DNA of 64,000 nucleotides from Apostichopus japonicus (taxonomy: Eukaryota > Echinodermata > Holothuroidea > Aspidochirotida > Stichopodidae), in NCBI RefSeq assembly GCF_037975245.1, contig NC_092574.1, forward strand, positions 11,741,213 to 11,805,212, read 5' to 3'. The position numbers were made by a program, and so were the translations under genes. The notes under the pieces are model-generated. The model was not told where the DNA came from and did not search any database. It saw only the letters and a program-made list of their open reading frames with translations. Numbering within the stretch: the first letter of the stretch is position 1; every line of letters starts with the position of its first letter. Positions 1 through 18,542 of this stretch are shown one piece after another.

Positions 1-864
1 AATTGTGTCTTAACAACATGCATGGTCGGCCTATCTGTACAAGGCTGTGCACCCTCTCTCGAAAAATGCTGAGTGAGAGACATCTCGGCCTCGTACACAA
101 AACAATTTAAAGTAACCATTGTGCGGTACTGTAATGTGAAGAATTCCACATCTGGGAATATTTGCCATGCAGGAAAGCACGGGATTGCTGCCGAGCTCAC
201 AAGTTATGAATACGAACATGTTTAAATAACAATGAATAGATTTTACGTATAGAAATTGTGAATCAACTGTTACAGGACCTATGAAGTACATTGTACATTT
301 TCATGAAATTTGCAGGAATTTAGACATGACAACTTTCCATCATGTCGTCTCTCATGCAGAATTGCAAATTTGAAGGTCTTGAATAATATAACTACTGGAG
401 ACAGAATGTGGCCACTGTGCAGTGTGTGGACTGATCTCAGCAGCTTTGGGGCAGGTCCTTGATCCATTGATTCTGTTGACAGATTTATTTGAAGATTCAT
501 TTAATATGTATTTGTGATACACAAATGGGCTTCTTTACTTCACCTCAAGTAATTTAATGTTGCTTTCAATCACTTCAATGTTGCATAGCTGATAGATAGT
601 TTAAAAAGAGATGCAACATTGCAATAAATGTCCACATTAATAAAAACAGTGACTGATAAAGCTCAAATAAATTATTCTTATTAACTTATGCTGCATACCA
701 TGAGTTTTGCAAAATTGATTATTCTATATCAATTTTGTACTTTACAATTCAATTATTTCCTCCCTCCTCCTCCCTTCCTTATTTACTTTTAAACAGAACA
801 TGGACCTGAATTTCCATTGAAATACATAAAATAAGCAAGACAGTATGCATGTCTGTTTACTTAC
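1..864. other. No gene firmly recognised
   Basis: AT-rich sequence at the left edge. A possible minus-strand exon starts after an AG near 486 and would continue the gene at 0.9-1.8 kb, but it runs into a stop after about 40 codons and I cannot confirm it. Nothing else is recognisable. Confidence 0.4.
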
Positions 865-914
865 CGAACCATGTTGTCCTTTTTTTCAATGATATGTCCA
901 CACATGGAACGGGA
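865..914 (-). CDS. Possible small exon of the HxxCY-type gene
   Basis: This 50-bp piece has a TTGTAG acceptor and a GTAAGT donor. In the phase left by the previous exon it reads SRSMCGHIIEKKDNMV. The support is splice signals and frame only. Confidence 0.3.
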
Positions 915-1830
915 CTACAAGCAGTTATGTATGTTAAAAGAGCAACGTTTTGCATCATTACAGTATCATAAGTATTTGTATAGGCCTATATTCCAACACG
1001 TACATATTTGCACTCTATTTGAAGGCAACAGACGGAAATCTTACCTGATTGATCATTGTGTGTGAAGTCTCCAAAATCTGTGCAGTATCAGTTTTAGCTG
1101 GCAAATCCTCTGCAAGACAGAAAATAAAGAAGGAGATTTCAACAACAGTTTTGTTGAATTGAGCCTAGAATGACGATCATATATTTACTTTGTGATTATG
1201 ATTAACTTCAAGGCCTGTATTTAAGAGACGGGTTGTAACTGTTCAGTTGGTTTAACTCGCATTAGTTCAAAAAATATATAAACAAGGCATCTTCAACAAG
1301 AAATACAGCATATTTGAAAGACCATACCAAGGGGAAAAAAAACTTTGAACTCATTGCAAGTTTTACCTGTACCAGCAACCCTCTTCGTTCCTGTGACAAA
1401 TTGTACACAGAACGTACATTCAGCCAACCTTTTCTTTCAGCATAGCCTGGGCTATTGAATAACACTGGTTTAGTCAACGTTAGAACTTAGCTAGAGCTGT
1501 GTACAATTTTACCGCGTAGGCCTAGGCTAGTTGAAAACGACTGTGGTTACTGTAACTGTACGAACTCGAATGACACAGTTTCCAGTCGAATAGAGCATTC
1601 ATTTTCAATGTAATATTTCAAGAATACTTAAATACAACTCACCAACTGATTGTGTAAGTTTAGATACAGCCATGGAGATTTTGGAAACGTCGGTAAACTT
1701 CATATAACATTGCCGATGATACCCGCACGTTGTTGTGTCCAACGTCAAGTTGAGTTCTGCATTGTCAGACAAAATAGTATTGGCAATATCCCCTAATTCT
1801 CCACCTAAAGCCTTCCATTCCTTAGCACAT
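865..1830 (-). CDS. Uncharacterised multi-exon gene, HxxCYxxFT-type protein (partial)
   Basis: I do not recognise the gene by name. Four minus-strand pieces have good splice signals: 1643-1830, 1367-1433, 1045-1109 and 865-914. The first carries CGYHRQCYMKFTDVSKI, an H-x-x-C-Y-x-x-F-T pattern. The second carries CTFC followed by GTKR, a possible zinc-binding pair. From memory, this order (HxxCYxxFT, then CxxC) occurs in uncharacterised, often repeated, proteins of marine invertebrates. The phase of 1643-1830 (ends +1) fits 1045-1109 directly, and 1367-1433 (starts 0, ends +1) also fits 1045-1109 but not 1643-1830, so 1367-1433 may be an alternative exon. Start and stop codons are not identified. 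The function is unknown. Confidence 0.45.
1045..1109 (-). CDS. Exon of the HxxCY-type gene
   Basis: This 65-bp exon lies between a TTGCAG acceptor and a GTAAGA donor. Joined to the single G left by the previous exon it reads EDLPAKTDTAQILETSHTM, keeping one frame. Confidence 0.45.
1367..1433 (-). CDS. Possible (alternative) exon with CxxC
   Basis: This 67-bp piece reads KRLAECTFC and then GTKRVAGT, bounded by an AAG acceptor and a GTAAAA donor. Its start phase does not match the preceding exon, so it may be alternative or mis-bounded. Confidence 0.3.
1643..1830 (-). CDS. Exon with HxxCYxxFT motif
   Basis: The 188-bp open exon has an AG acceptor at 1831-1832 and a GTGAGT donor at 1637-1642. 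It reads 62 codons and ends with SKLTQSV plus one base. It contains KEWKALGGELGDIAN and the paired Cys-His motif CGYHRQCYMKFT. Confidence 0.5.
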
Positions 1831-2544
1831 CTGATTACTTAAGCTTTGGAGACATTGGTAAATGCAGTCATTTGCAATGAGGCTGTCTTTGAAACATGGA
1901 TAATGCATTATAATTTCATTTTCGTTCGGCAGGCCGCCTTATCACTAGTTGACGCCATGTTCAAATGTTGCCAGATGTTAAAAAGTATTGCGCAAGCCTG
2001 TAGACGCGATTGTGATTGGTTACTCGTGACATAATACGCTGTATTTTCGCCTTATAAACTCTCCAAATTTGATTAAAATGGTAACGGTTATTAATAACAA
2101 CTGCAAAAATGTCCACGTTAGACAACTGGGAACAATCGATAATGGTGATTTCATATTATTTTCATAATTATAATGGCATTTGTTGGTAGTCCTCTCTGCG
2201 TTGCAACGAACTTAAACGATTTTGGACTTCGGCCCACGGTCTATTTTGATCCACTACATGATATTCACAAGAAATGTGATCAATTCTCAAATCGCATGCG
2301 GAATGTTTTATTTTTAGATTCATTGTATGAGTTACGGGTACTAGGGCACTATTAGAATTCAGTTCGCATTGTATAACATTCTGGACAGTGTTGCATCGAA
2401 GGACATATGTCTAGTGCAGTTCGCATATAGATCCTGGGCTAATACCGAAATGCGTCATGTTCCCCGACGATTCGGTCGAGTTCAAGACCAGCCACAGTTG
2501 GTTTCATAGCACAATTTTACAATTGTTTAAAGGCGTCCATACAC
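1831..2544. other. Spacer between the HxxCY-type gene and a LINE
   Basis: About 0.7 kb in which I see no coding signal. It presumably holds the 5' end of the minus-strand gene and the point where the LINE begins, but neither is marked clearly. Confidence 0.4.
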
Positions 2545-2659
2545 ACAAACACTTTAGCTTTGGTCGTTGAAGCGTATACACGTACTTTTTCGGTGCTCTT
2601 GCATTTCGTTCATTTTTGGGATTTTTGGGATCGTTTTTTTTTTATCAAACACCTTGTGA

Positions 2660-3300
2660 TTCGTTTTGTTGTTTATTTGGAGTTATTTTTGTCTGTTCCT
2701 GTCATTCTGCATATTTTTTGTTCAATCTGTGCTGTTTTTTGTCTTGTGTCGGTGCTGTCCGTGGTTTAAGGTCTGTAGCGTCAGTGTATCCTATCGTACA
2801 GTGTATAGTCTATGTTGAGCCTAAGCTGCTAATCGTGAGTATCGTTTTTCCGCGTTCGCGGGTTTTTCTGTGCCTTAGTGTATTCGTTATTTATTGTCTG
2901 TAACTTTCATTCTGCATGTTTTTGTGTTCAATGTGAGCTGTTTTTGTCTTGTTTCAGTGCTGTCCGTTGTTTTAGGTCTGTAACGTCAGTGTATCCTATC
3001 GTTCAGTATATTGTCTCTGTTAAGCCTAAGCTGCTAATCGTGAGTATCGATTTTCTGTGTTCGTGGGTTTTCTGTGCCTTAGTGTATTCGTTATTTATTG
3101 TCTGTATCTTTCATTCTGCATGTTATTGTGTTCAATGTGAGCTGTTTTTGTCTTGTTTCAGTTCTGTCCGTGGTTTTAGGTCTGTAGCGTCATTGTATCC
3201 TATCGTTCAGTGTACAGTCTCTGTTAGCCTAAGCTGCCCGTCGTGTTTTCGATTTTCTGTGTACGCTGTTTTTTTTTTTTTCTTTTTCTTTGACTTAGTA
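2660..3300 (+). repeat. Tandem 5' UTR monomers of the CR1-like LINE
   Basis: The landmark GTCTGTARCGTCAKTGTATCC recurs at 2771, 2976 and 3180, so the period is about 204-205 bp. There are two full units, a partial unit before and a partial unit running up to the ORF1 start. Tandem promoter monomers upstream of LINE ORFs are known from some mammalian L1 families; a promoter role here is inferred. Confidence 0.8.
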
Positions 3301-3308
3301 TTTTCGTT

Positions 3309-4244
3309 ATGGCTGTGCCTGATCGTTTAGTCTGCTGTGATGCGTGTAATATGTGGATTGAGTTTGAGATTTCTGGCTTGGAATGTGATTTTAAATCAGC
3401 ATCTAGTGAAGCTATTGTGTTTGTTTGCGATAAGTGTGTGAAACTTAAGGAATTAGAGGAGCTATTGAAAAGCTGTAGTTGTGTATGGACGGAAGTCGGG
3501 AATAGTAGGGCTGTGAGTAGTGCAGTTGCTGAAAGGGATTGTTGCGAGGTTGTTCCAACTTGTAATGGTTTTGACGTGTTACCTGTGGAGGAGTTGCGTG
3601 ATGTTGATGATGGGAATGAAGTCTCCCAGGAGGGAAATAGTGAGTGGCTAGTAGTGGACGAAGTGCGTGGTGATTGTGATGTGACAGGAGATGGTAGTGT
3701 GGTTGTAAACAGCGGTAAGTGGGGACAGGAGAAGTCGAAAGGAAGAATGGTATTGTGTGGGGATTCATTAGTACGGTATGTAGACCGAGAGTTCTGCAGG
3801 GCGGATAAAGCAAAAAGGGTCAGGGTATGTTTGCCAGGTGCTAAAATCCAGGATGTCAGTAACAGGGTAAACAAAATCGTGTCAGATGAGGAGGTGGTTG
3901 TAGTCCAGGTAGGCACTAACAATGTGCAGAAGGAGTCGCAAAACATTATTCAGTCTAGGTACCACGAATTGATGTGTCGACTAGCATCAACTCGGGCTAA
4001 AGTTGTCATATGCAGTTTGTTGCCAAGATTTGACAGCAAGGTTCTGTCAGAAAAGATTGTAACTTTGAATGGTTTATTGTATAGTTTGTGTGCCGACTTC
4101 GGCTTCACATTTGTTGACATGTGGTCATCTTTCCAGGGTAGAAGGGATCTGTTCGCCAGGGATGGTTTGCACTTAGCTAATACTGGGGCCTCGTTGTTTG
4201 GTAGGATGGTGAATTACTCTGTTGAACAGCTATGTTTAAACTAA
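3309..4244 (+). CDS. LINE ORF1 protein: PHD-like finger plus SGNH esterase
   Basis: This 311-residue protein has an N-terminal cysteine cluster (CCDACNMW, later CDKC) resembling a PHD-type finger. After an acidic linker comes an SGNH/GDSL hydrolase domain: block I GDSLV near residue 156, GTNN near 203 and DGLHL near 289. CR1-clade ORF1 proteins often have this architecture; they bind the element RNA, and the role of the esterase is not settled. The start ATG follows the monomer array directly. The stop codon lies inside ORF2, giving a 13-bp overlap. Confidence 0.8.
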   Translation: MAVPDRLVCCDACNMWIEFEISGLECDFKSASSEAIVFVCDKCVKLKELEELLKSCSCVWTEVGNSRAVSSAVAERDCCEVVPTCNGFDVLPVEELRDVDDGNEVSQEGNSEWLVVDEVRGDCDVTGDGSVVVNSGKWGQEKSKGRMVLCGDSLVRYVDREFCRADKAKRVRVCLPGAKIQDVSNRVNKIVSDEEVVVVQVGTNNVQKESQNIIQSRYHELMCRLASTRAKVVICSLLPRFDSKVLSEKIVTLNGLLYSLCADFGFTFVDMWSSFQGRRDLFARDGLHLANTGASLFGRMVNYSVEQLCLN

Positions 4245-7180
4245 ATTGGGGGGCGATGAAGTCAGGAATTAGTTTGGATAAGGATTATGTTCCTAGTGGA
4301 GGCGATTATAGGCGTTTTGAGAGCAAAATAAGTGATAGTCATAGTTCTAACTTTAGGAGGCATGCTAAGGTACATAGTTTCAGGGATAGGCTGAAGATTG
4401 TCTTTACCAATGCTAGAAGTATTCGTAAAAATTTTGCTGAATTTACTGTGCTTCTCGAGGATCTGAAACCGGATGTGTTTGGTATCACCGAGTCTTGGTT
4501 AAGGGAGGACATTGATAGTGCTGAGGTTTCTCACCCGGGGTATGTTGTGTATCGTCAGGACAGAAGGGATACTCATAATGGGGTTGGTGGGGGAGTTTTA
4601 CTGTATGTTAGGGATGACATTGTAAGTGTTGAGAAATCTCAGTTGCAAGGGTCCTTTGTTAATTCTGTCTGGTGCGAGTTGTCCACAAACAACTCCAAGA
4701 GGTCCAGGGACGTTATCACTGTAGGTGTTGTTTACCGCTCTCCTAACAGCAGCGATGATAATGATGTCGTGCTGTTTGATTCAATTAGAAAGGCTGCTAA
4801 AGGTGATGTTGTTATAATGGGCGACTTTAATTTTCCTGACATTAATTGGATAGATGGTTCTAGTAGTAGGAAAGGTAGTAATTTTCTAGATGTTGTGCAA
4901 GATTGCTTTTTACATCAACATGTTACTTTCCCTACTAGGGGGGATAACATCCTGGATCTTGTTTTGAGTTCTAATCCAAGCAATGTTGTTGATTTGACCG
5001 GTCTAGGAAAACTAGGAACTAGTGATCATGATATACTAGCTTTTGATGTTGTTTGTAAGGTCGTAAGTTCTATTAGCAAGGAAAAAGTCCCTGATTTTTC
5101 GAGATCAGATACAGAGGCAATTGAAACTTTACTAAAGGGTACAGATTGGATTAATTTGTTTAGTGATATGAGTGCTTCTCAGTCTTGGATTTGTTTTGCT
5201 GATAAATTAAAGGTCATTATGGAAAATCATGTTCCGTGGAAGAATCGTCGTCGTAAAAGCAGTATGCCTCACTGGATGAATAAGAAAGTTAGATGTGCAA
5301 TTAGGCAAAAACGTAGAATGTGGAAGTTGTTTAGGAGGACTAAATCTGAATCTCTTTTGGCCAAGTTTAAAATTCATCAGCTGAAAGTAGAATGCTTAGT
5401 CTCTGATGCAAAATTGAATTTCGAAAAAAGCATCGCCCTAAAAATTAAGGATAACCCAAAGGCCTTCTTTTCTTATGTCAGGTCTAAGCAGAAAGTTAAA
5501 GATGCAATTGTTTCCCTTAGGGCACCACAGGCTGATAAGATAGTTACTGATAGTCAGGATGTTGCAGATCTTTTGAACGACTATTTTGTGTCGGTTTTCA
5601 CAAGGGAAGATACGAGTAGTATTCCAGATTTTCAGGGGGGCAGTGATAGGCCTAAACTGGATACGGTCTTATTTTCGGATGACGTTGTCTTAAAGGAGCT
5701 GCTTCGTCTAAATGTTTCTAAAGCTTCTGGACCGGATGCAATCCATCCGTATTTGTTGAAGACTTTTGCACACTATTTCTGCGTTCCACTCTCGTTGATT
5801 TTTAGTAAATTTATGGATGAAGGTTATGTTCCTAGGGACTGGAGATGTGCTAATATTACCCCAATTTTCAAGAAGGGTGATAAGACTAAGCCCTGTAATT
5901 ATAGGCCCGTTAGTCTCACTAGTGTAGTTTGTAAGGTCATGGAGTCTATTGTTAAAAAGTCTTTGGTCTGTCACTTCAGCAGTCAGTCTTTGATCAGAGA
6001 GTCTCAGCATGGCTTTTGTCAAAAAAGGTCTTGTCTCACTAATATCCTTGAGTTTATGGAAGATGTAACAAGCTCACTAAATAGGCAGATGTCTGTAGAT
6101 GTTGTGTTCCTGGATTTCCAGAAGGCCTTTGATAAAGTTCCCCACCAGCGTCTTTTACTTAGGCTGAAGAGCATGGGTGTCATAGGGAATTTACTGTCTT
6201 GGATCGGGAATTGGCTTGGTGATAGGGAACAGAGGGTGGTAATTAATGGCTGTGCTTCTTCTTGGCAGAACGTTACTAGTGGGGTTCCACAAGGGTCTGT
6301 ATTAGGTCCCCTGTTGTTTGTTGCCTATATAAATGACATCGACGGAGATATTTTGTGTACAGCTAAGAAGTTTGCTGATGACACCAAATTGTATTCTGAG
6401 GTCTCTTCCAAAAGCGATTCTGAGAAATTTCAAGCGGATTTAGATAAGATTTTTTCCTGGTCTCAGGGGTGGCAAATGCTTTTTAATATCGATAAATGTA
6501 AGGTAATGCACATTGGTAGTAGTAACCAAAAGTTTACATACAATCTAAATGGTGTGGAGTTACAGGAGGTCTCTGTTGAAAGAGACCTAGGTATCTACAT
6601 TAACTCGTCTCTGCAACCTTCCAAACATTGTCTTGAAGCTGCTAAAAGAGGTAATAGGGTTTTAGGTATGATCAAGAGGAACTTCAGTTTTCTGAAAGAG
6701 GACATCGTAGTTAGGCTTTATAAGCAGTTGGTTAGGCCTCATCTGGAGTATGCTGTGCAGGCTTGGAACCCTTATTTTGCTAAGGATAAGGAAGTACTTG
6801 AAAAGGTCCAGAGGAGGGCTACTAGGATGATTAGTTCCTTAAAGAGGGTTCCTTATTATAGGCGGTTACAACTGTTGAATCTCACCACACTGGAGCTTAG
6901 GAGGTTACGTGGGGACTTGATCCAGGTTTTCAAGATTGTGTATGGTTTCGACAATTTATCCTTTACCGACTTTTTCATGTTTGCAAACAGTAGTTGTACT
7001 AGAGGTCATTGTCTTAAACTTCAAAAGTCGCATAGTAGGATTAATATTCGGCATAACTTTTTTTCTAATAGGGTTGTGAATGAGTGGAATAGTTTGCCTG
7101 AGAAAGTTGTACTTGCAAGTAGTGTCAATGGGTTTAAGAATGCTTTGGACAAGCACTTTAAGCATTGTAATCGGGTCTGA
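4232..7180 (+). CDS. LINE ORF2 protein: AP endonuclease and reverse transcriptase
   Basis: This 982-residue protein starts with an AP-like endonuclease: NARS near residue 60, TESWL, GDFNFPDINW near 197 and the catalytic TSDHD near 263. The reverse transcriptase follows, with SGPDAIHPYLLK, PVSLTS, LDFQKAFDKVPH, GVPQGSVLGPLLF and the active-site FADDTKL near 714-720. The C-terminal part (VQRRATRMI, LRRLRGDLIQVFKI) is typical of the CR1/Jockey group. The frame has no stops over its full length. ORF2 begins 13 bp before the end of ORF1, so translation probably uses reinitiation or frame slippage. Confidence 0.92.
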   Translation: MFKLNWGAMKSGISLDKDYVPSGGDYRRFESKISDSHSSNFRRHAKVHSFRDRLKIVFTNARSIRKNFAEFTVLLEDLKPDVFGITESWLREDIDSAEVSHPGYVVYRQDRRDTHNGVGGGVLLYVRDDIVSVEKSQLQGSFVNSVWCELSTNNSKRSRDVITVGVVYRSPNSSDDNDVVLFDSIRKAAKGDVVIMGDFNFPDINWIDGSSSRKGSNFLDVVQDCFLHQHVTFPTRGDNILDLVLSSNPSNVVDLTGLGKLGTSDHDILAFDVVCKVVSSISKEKVPDFSRSDTEAIETLLKGTDWINLFSDMSASQSWICFADKLKVIMENHVPWKNRRRKSSMPHWMNKKVRCAIRQKRRMWKLFRRTKSESLLAKFKIHQLKVECLVSDAKLNFEKSIALKIKDNPKAFFSYVRSKQKVKDAIVSLRAPQADKIVTDSQDVADLLNDYFVSVFTREDTSSIPDFQGGSDRPKLDTVLFSDDVVLKELLRLNVSKASGPDAIHPYLLKTFAHYFCVPLSLIFSKFMDEGYVPRDWRCANITPIFKKGDKTKPCNYRPVSLTSVVCKVMESIVKKSLVCHFSSQSLIRESQHGFCQKRSCLTNILEFMEDVTSSLNRQMSVDVVFLDFQKAFDKVPHQRLLLRLKSMGVIGNLLSWIGNWLGDREQRVVINGCASSWQNVTSGVPQGSVLGPLLFVAYINDIDGDILCTAKKFADDTKLYSEVSSKSDSEKFQADLDKIFSWSQGWQMLFNIDKCKVMHIGSSNQKFTYNLNGVELQEVSVERDLGIYINSSLQPSKHCLEAAKRGNRVLGMIKRNFSFLKEDIVVRLYKQLVRPHLEYAVQAWNPYFAKDKEVLEKVQRRATRMISSLKRVPYYRRLQLLNLTTLELRRLRGDLIQVFKIVYGFDNLSFTDFFMFANSSCTRGHCLKLQKSHSRINIRHNFFSNRVVNEWNSLPEKVVLASSVNGFKNALDKHFKHCNRV

Positions 7181-7280
7181 GTGTTTGTGTCTTCAGTTTT
7201 TTTTCCCTCTCTTTATAGGGTCCTTGATGGGGACTTAAGTGTCCCTCCTGATCCTTTTTTCTACTAAACTAAACTAAACA

Positions 7281-7296
7281 CACACGCGTCATGACA

Positions 7297-7347
<51 letters not shown>

Positions 7348-7502
7348 TACACATTAGTAAGAGAGGAAAAATAGAAACGTCAAAAATGTTGTTGTCGGTG
7401 AAAGGGTAGGCTGAGGCGCACGCCCCTTGCGAAATCCTCGATACATCACTGGCTACCCTGTGTATATAATAGGGATATATATATATATATATATATAATA
7501 GG

Positions 7503-7537
<35 letters not shown>

Positions 7538-7594
7538 GGGATATATATATAAATATATATATATATATACACACACACATATATATATATAGGC

Positions 7595-7626
<32 letters not shown>

Positions 7627-8649
7627 ATATATATACATATATATATATATATTATTCCACGTTACTTTTAACTGTTTCTTAGAGGCTCTAAGAAACAGTA
7701 AAAACTAACTAACTATATATATATATATTGTTACAAAGTCCAGATATCATGGTTTGGGAAACGAACACAATAAAGTAGGTTAGATAGGTTTTGTTTTAAA
7801 AGAATCTAATGCGTGTCTCTTGGTAACAAAAATATATAATTTCGCATAAATACATTACGTACCTTAATACTTAAAGTTAACTTAGCGCGCACGCAAGGTA
7901 CCTCGGCTACCGCTGGGCTCTCCGTCGGGGTGTCAAATCCCAGGGTAGTCTGTAACCGTAGTGCGGGTGTGTCTGGAAGCTTCCGGAAGGCGCTTTTCGT
8001 ATAAATAACAGCTCCGGTATAGAGAACAGGACCAGGTAAGGTAAATAATAAGTTCAGAAGAATGGTATCCAAAAGAGAGTTAAGAGTAAGTCGTTTTCAA
8101 AATGTCAGTATCTCAGTGGCCTTATTCCAGTTTAGGATAGGAGAAGAAAATATACATCTTTGTGCATATTTTTTTTATGTTTCCATCCTTGCATAGTTTC
8201 ATCACTGATATTGTAGTTAGACAACATGCAGTATAAGATCGAGTGAATTCAGTTACTATAGCACCGTCTCCCTTCTTATCATTTTGTTGACTAATTTTCT
8301 GTTGTCTCTTCATCTCCTTGTATCACTTATTGTGTGTTTTCTGTACGTTTCATTGAAATGTCCCTTTTTTGGTCAACTCTTGTAAGCTATTAGTTCGTTT
8401 TTCTCTTTGTATATATATACGGTACTGTTCATATTTCTGTCACTACGTTTTGATGTCCCTTTTTAGACTTTGTATGCTTTACGTTCTCTTTCCTATGCAT
8501 AAACTGCTCGTTTACTGTCTAATTTTCAACCATCGACGCACTGTACTAATTTTGTAACTCAAGGCCTCTGGGAACATTCGCCCGGTTGCGTTTTTTTTTC
8601 CTCCAAAACTGAACTGACACTGACATTATTTTCCCGATTCTGATTGGCT
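7281..8649. other. Microsatellite-rich spacer with an unassigned repeat
   Basis: (TA)n tracts lie at about 7302-7345 and 7469-7657, followed by a perfect hairpin at 7671-7699. From 7729 to about 8100 the sequence looks like part of an interspersed repeat, with open minus-strand stretches that match nothing I know. No gene is supported. Confidence 0.45.
7671..7699. repeat. Perfect 13-bp-arm palindrome
   Basis: ACTGTTTCTTAGA at 7671-7683 is an exact reverse complement of 7687-7699, with loop GGC. The pairing continues imperfectly outward (GTTACTTTTA against AAAAACTAAC), giving arms of about 23 bp between TA tracts. Confidence 0.85.
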
Positions 8650-8940
8650 GATCAAAACCGGAATGGTAGTCTGCGTTTATCAATGAATCCGAAGTGATCC
8701 TTAGGGCATGGGTTCGAGTCCTATTTAGGTGGTAGGCTTATTTTTAATTAAATATTATTTATTTATTTTTCTCCAATTCTTTTTCTTCCCATGTTTCTTC
8801 CCATATTTATTTTATATGATCATTTTCAAATTTTAACCGAGTTACCCCCTTCTATGCAAAAAGTTATAAATAAATCAGTTACAACCGATTATACAGTGTA
8901 CAGCAAAGCAAAGCAAACAGCGTTACATAACAGCTTGTGG

Positions 8941-9000
8941 CCTTCCTTTACTATTGGCCGAAGTCAGCTGGCGCTGGATATTTAAATCTAGCTATCTTCA
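8941..9000 (+). promoter_or_regulatory. Candidate promoter of the HMMR-like gene
   Basis: An inverted CCAAT box (ATTGG, 8953-8957) and a TTTAAA at 8981-8986 lie 110-145 bp before the start codon. A CCAAT box plus a CHR-like element is common in G2/M genes such as vertebrate HMMR; here it is an inference from two short matches. Confidence 0.3.
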
Positions 9001-9096
9001 AATTAAAAGCTACAAATCAGCCGCGACAAGTAGAGTTCGAATTACGAACAAATATTGACATCGGCTGGCAGTTCGTTAGGTTATCATCTCTACATT

Positions 9097-17536
<8,440 letters not shown>

Positions 17537-17688
17537 TTTCTTTTTGTCTCGCTGCATTAAAGGACCTGTACTGCACTGTAAATGAACCTCAAGTTTAACG
17601 TTCATGGAAGTGATTTCAGGAAACATTGCGACCTTTACAATCTTTGCAGCTCCCGAGTTGTATGCCTTGGGCACTGTGCCATGTAGAT

Positions 17689-17694
17689 AATAAA
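17689..17694 (+). terminator. Poly(A) signal of the HMMR-like gene
   Basis: AATAAA lies 153 bp after the stop codon, followed by a CA repeat. It supports a true 3' end here. Confidence 0.55.
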
Positions 17695-17699
17695 CACAC

Positions 17700-18196
17700 A
17701 CACATACACACAGAGCCCCAGTTAACTGTAGTGACCAGAAAATACCGGAAACTGTATCAACAATATCTATTCAGGCAGGCGAACTCCTTTCGCAGATAAA
17801 ATAGATACATCAAAATGTTTATTGGCAGCAAGAAGAGTCAGACTGATGAAACAGATCATTCAAACTTAGGAAGAAAAAGACAGACCAATACCATAACGGC
17901 TTCACTGTTGCTTGTTTGTTTTATAATCCATCTTGGAAACTTGAAGGAAGTCGAATTGATCCTTAAAGTACGTTCACACTGTCAGGGTCTCGATAGGGAT
18001 ATGGCTTTTCTTTCCGGGTTCAAGCACTTTGAACAGTCTGGGGCTTATGTGGACTAACATGATTTCAATCACTCTTTTTACGCCTGACGAAGGACCAGGG
18101 TGTCCGAAAATTTGTGTAGCGTGTAGTTATTTCTATTCTATTCTATTCTAAATATTATGTTGGATTTAAAGGCATAACATGTTGTCCTCTTCATTA

Positions 18197-18231
<35 letters not shown>

Positions 18232-18464
18232 TTATATATATGCATTTGTTGTGAGCACTAACAAAATGTATTGGGTTAACATGGCTCATGACAAAGCCCT
18301 GACAGGCTCCTCTGAAAAATATTGTCAAGTACTGGAGCAGACTATACCAGCCTTGACTACAGGGCCCTTACTCAGTCTCTTGGTGAGATCCAGGTCAACT
18401 GTCTGTGGCCAAAGCCTGCAGACTAATTTGGCTAGGTAGACTAAAAACGATCCTGCTTTCATAC
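17700..18464. other. Gap between convergent genes
   Basis: No coding exon was found. A CTATT repeat (18129-18150) resembles a retroelement tail, preceded by a hammerhead-like core at 18084-18109. A TA tract lies at 18195-18241. The expected downstream SUMO exons are not here. Confidence 0.5.
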
Positions 18465-18542
18465 CTGCTTATCACAGTATGCTTTCTTCAGCTTCCTCGA
18501 GGGTGTTGACCTTTTGATTTTAAATTCAACGGTTGAACCTAC
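18465..18542 (-). CDS. SUMO exon 3
   Basis: This 78-bp exon lies between CTTGCAG and GTATGA. It reads VGSTVEFKIKR and KLKKAYCDKQ, parallel to EIHFKVK and KLKESYCQRQ of human SUMO-1. Confidence 0.75.

Larger units (their letters stand above)
2545..7280 (+). mobile_element. CR1/L2-like non-LTR retrotransposon, near full length
   Basis: The element contains, in order, a 5' UTR of about 204-bp tandem monomers, ORF1 (3309-4244), ORF2 (4232-7180) and a 3' tail ending in short ACTAA-type repeats at about 7262-7280. ORF1 has an esterase domain and ORF2 has endonuclease and reverse transcriptase domains, the usual CR1/L2 layout. Both ORFs are open, so the copy looks young and may be competent for movement. 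The 5' limit is a guess placed where monomer-like sequence begins. No target-site duplication was found, which is common for this group. Confidence 0.85.

Noticed and set aside
3224-3946. Long minus-strand frame opposite LINE ORF1
   Set aside because: It is the Ser/Thr-rich shadow of the ORF1 coding strand; no domain and no splice context.
7800-8072. 88-codon minus-strand frame as a gene
   Set aside because: No recognisable motif or splice context; probably part of an interspersed repeat.
8700-8735. A B-box-like GGGTTCGAGTCC as a tRNA or SINE
   Set aside because: No A-box at the right distance and no second copy seen in the window.
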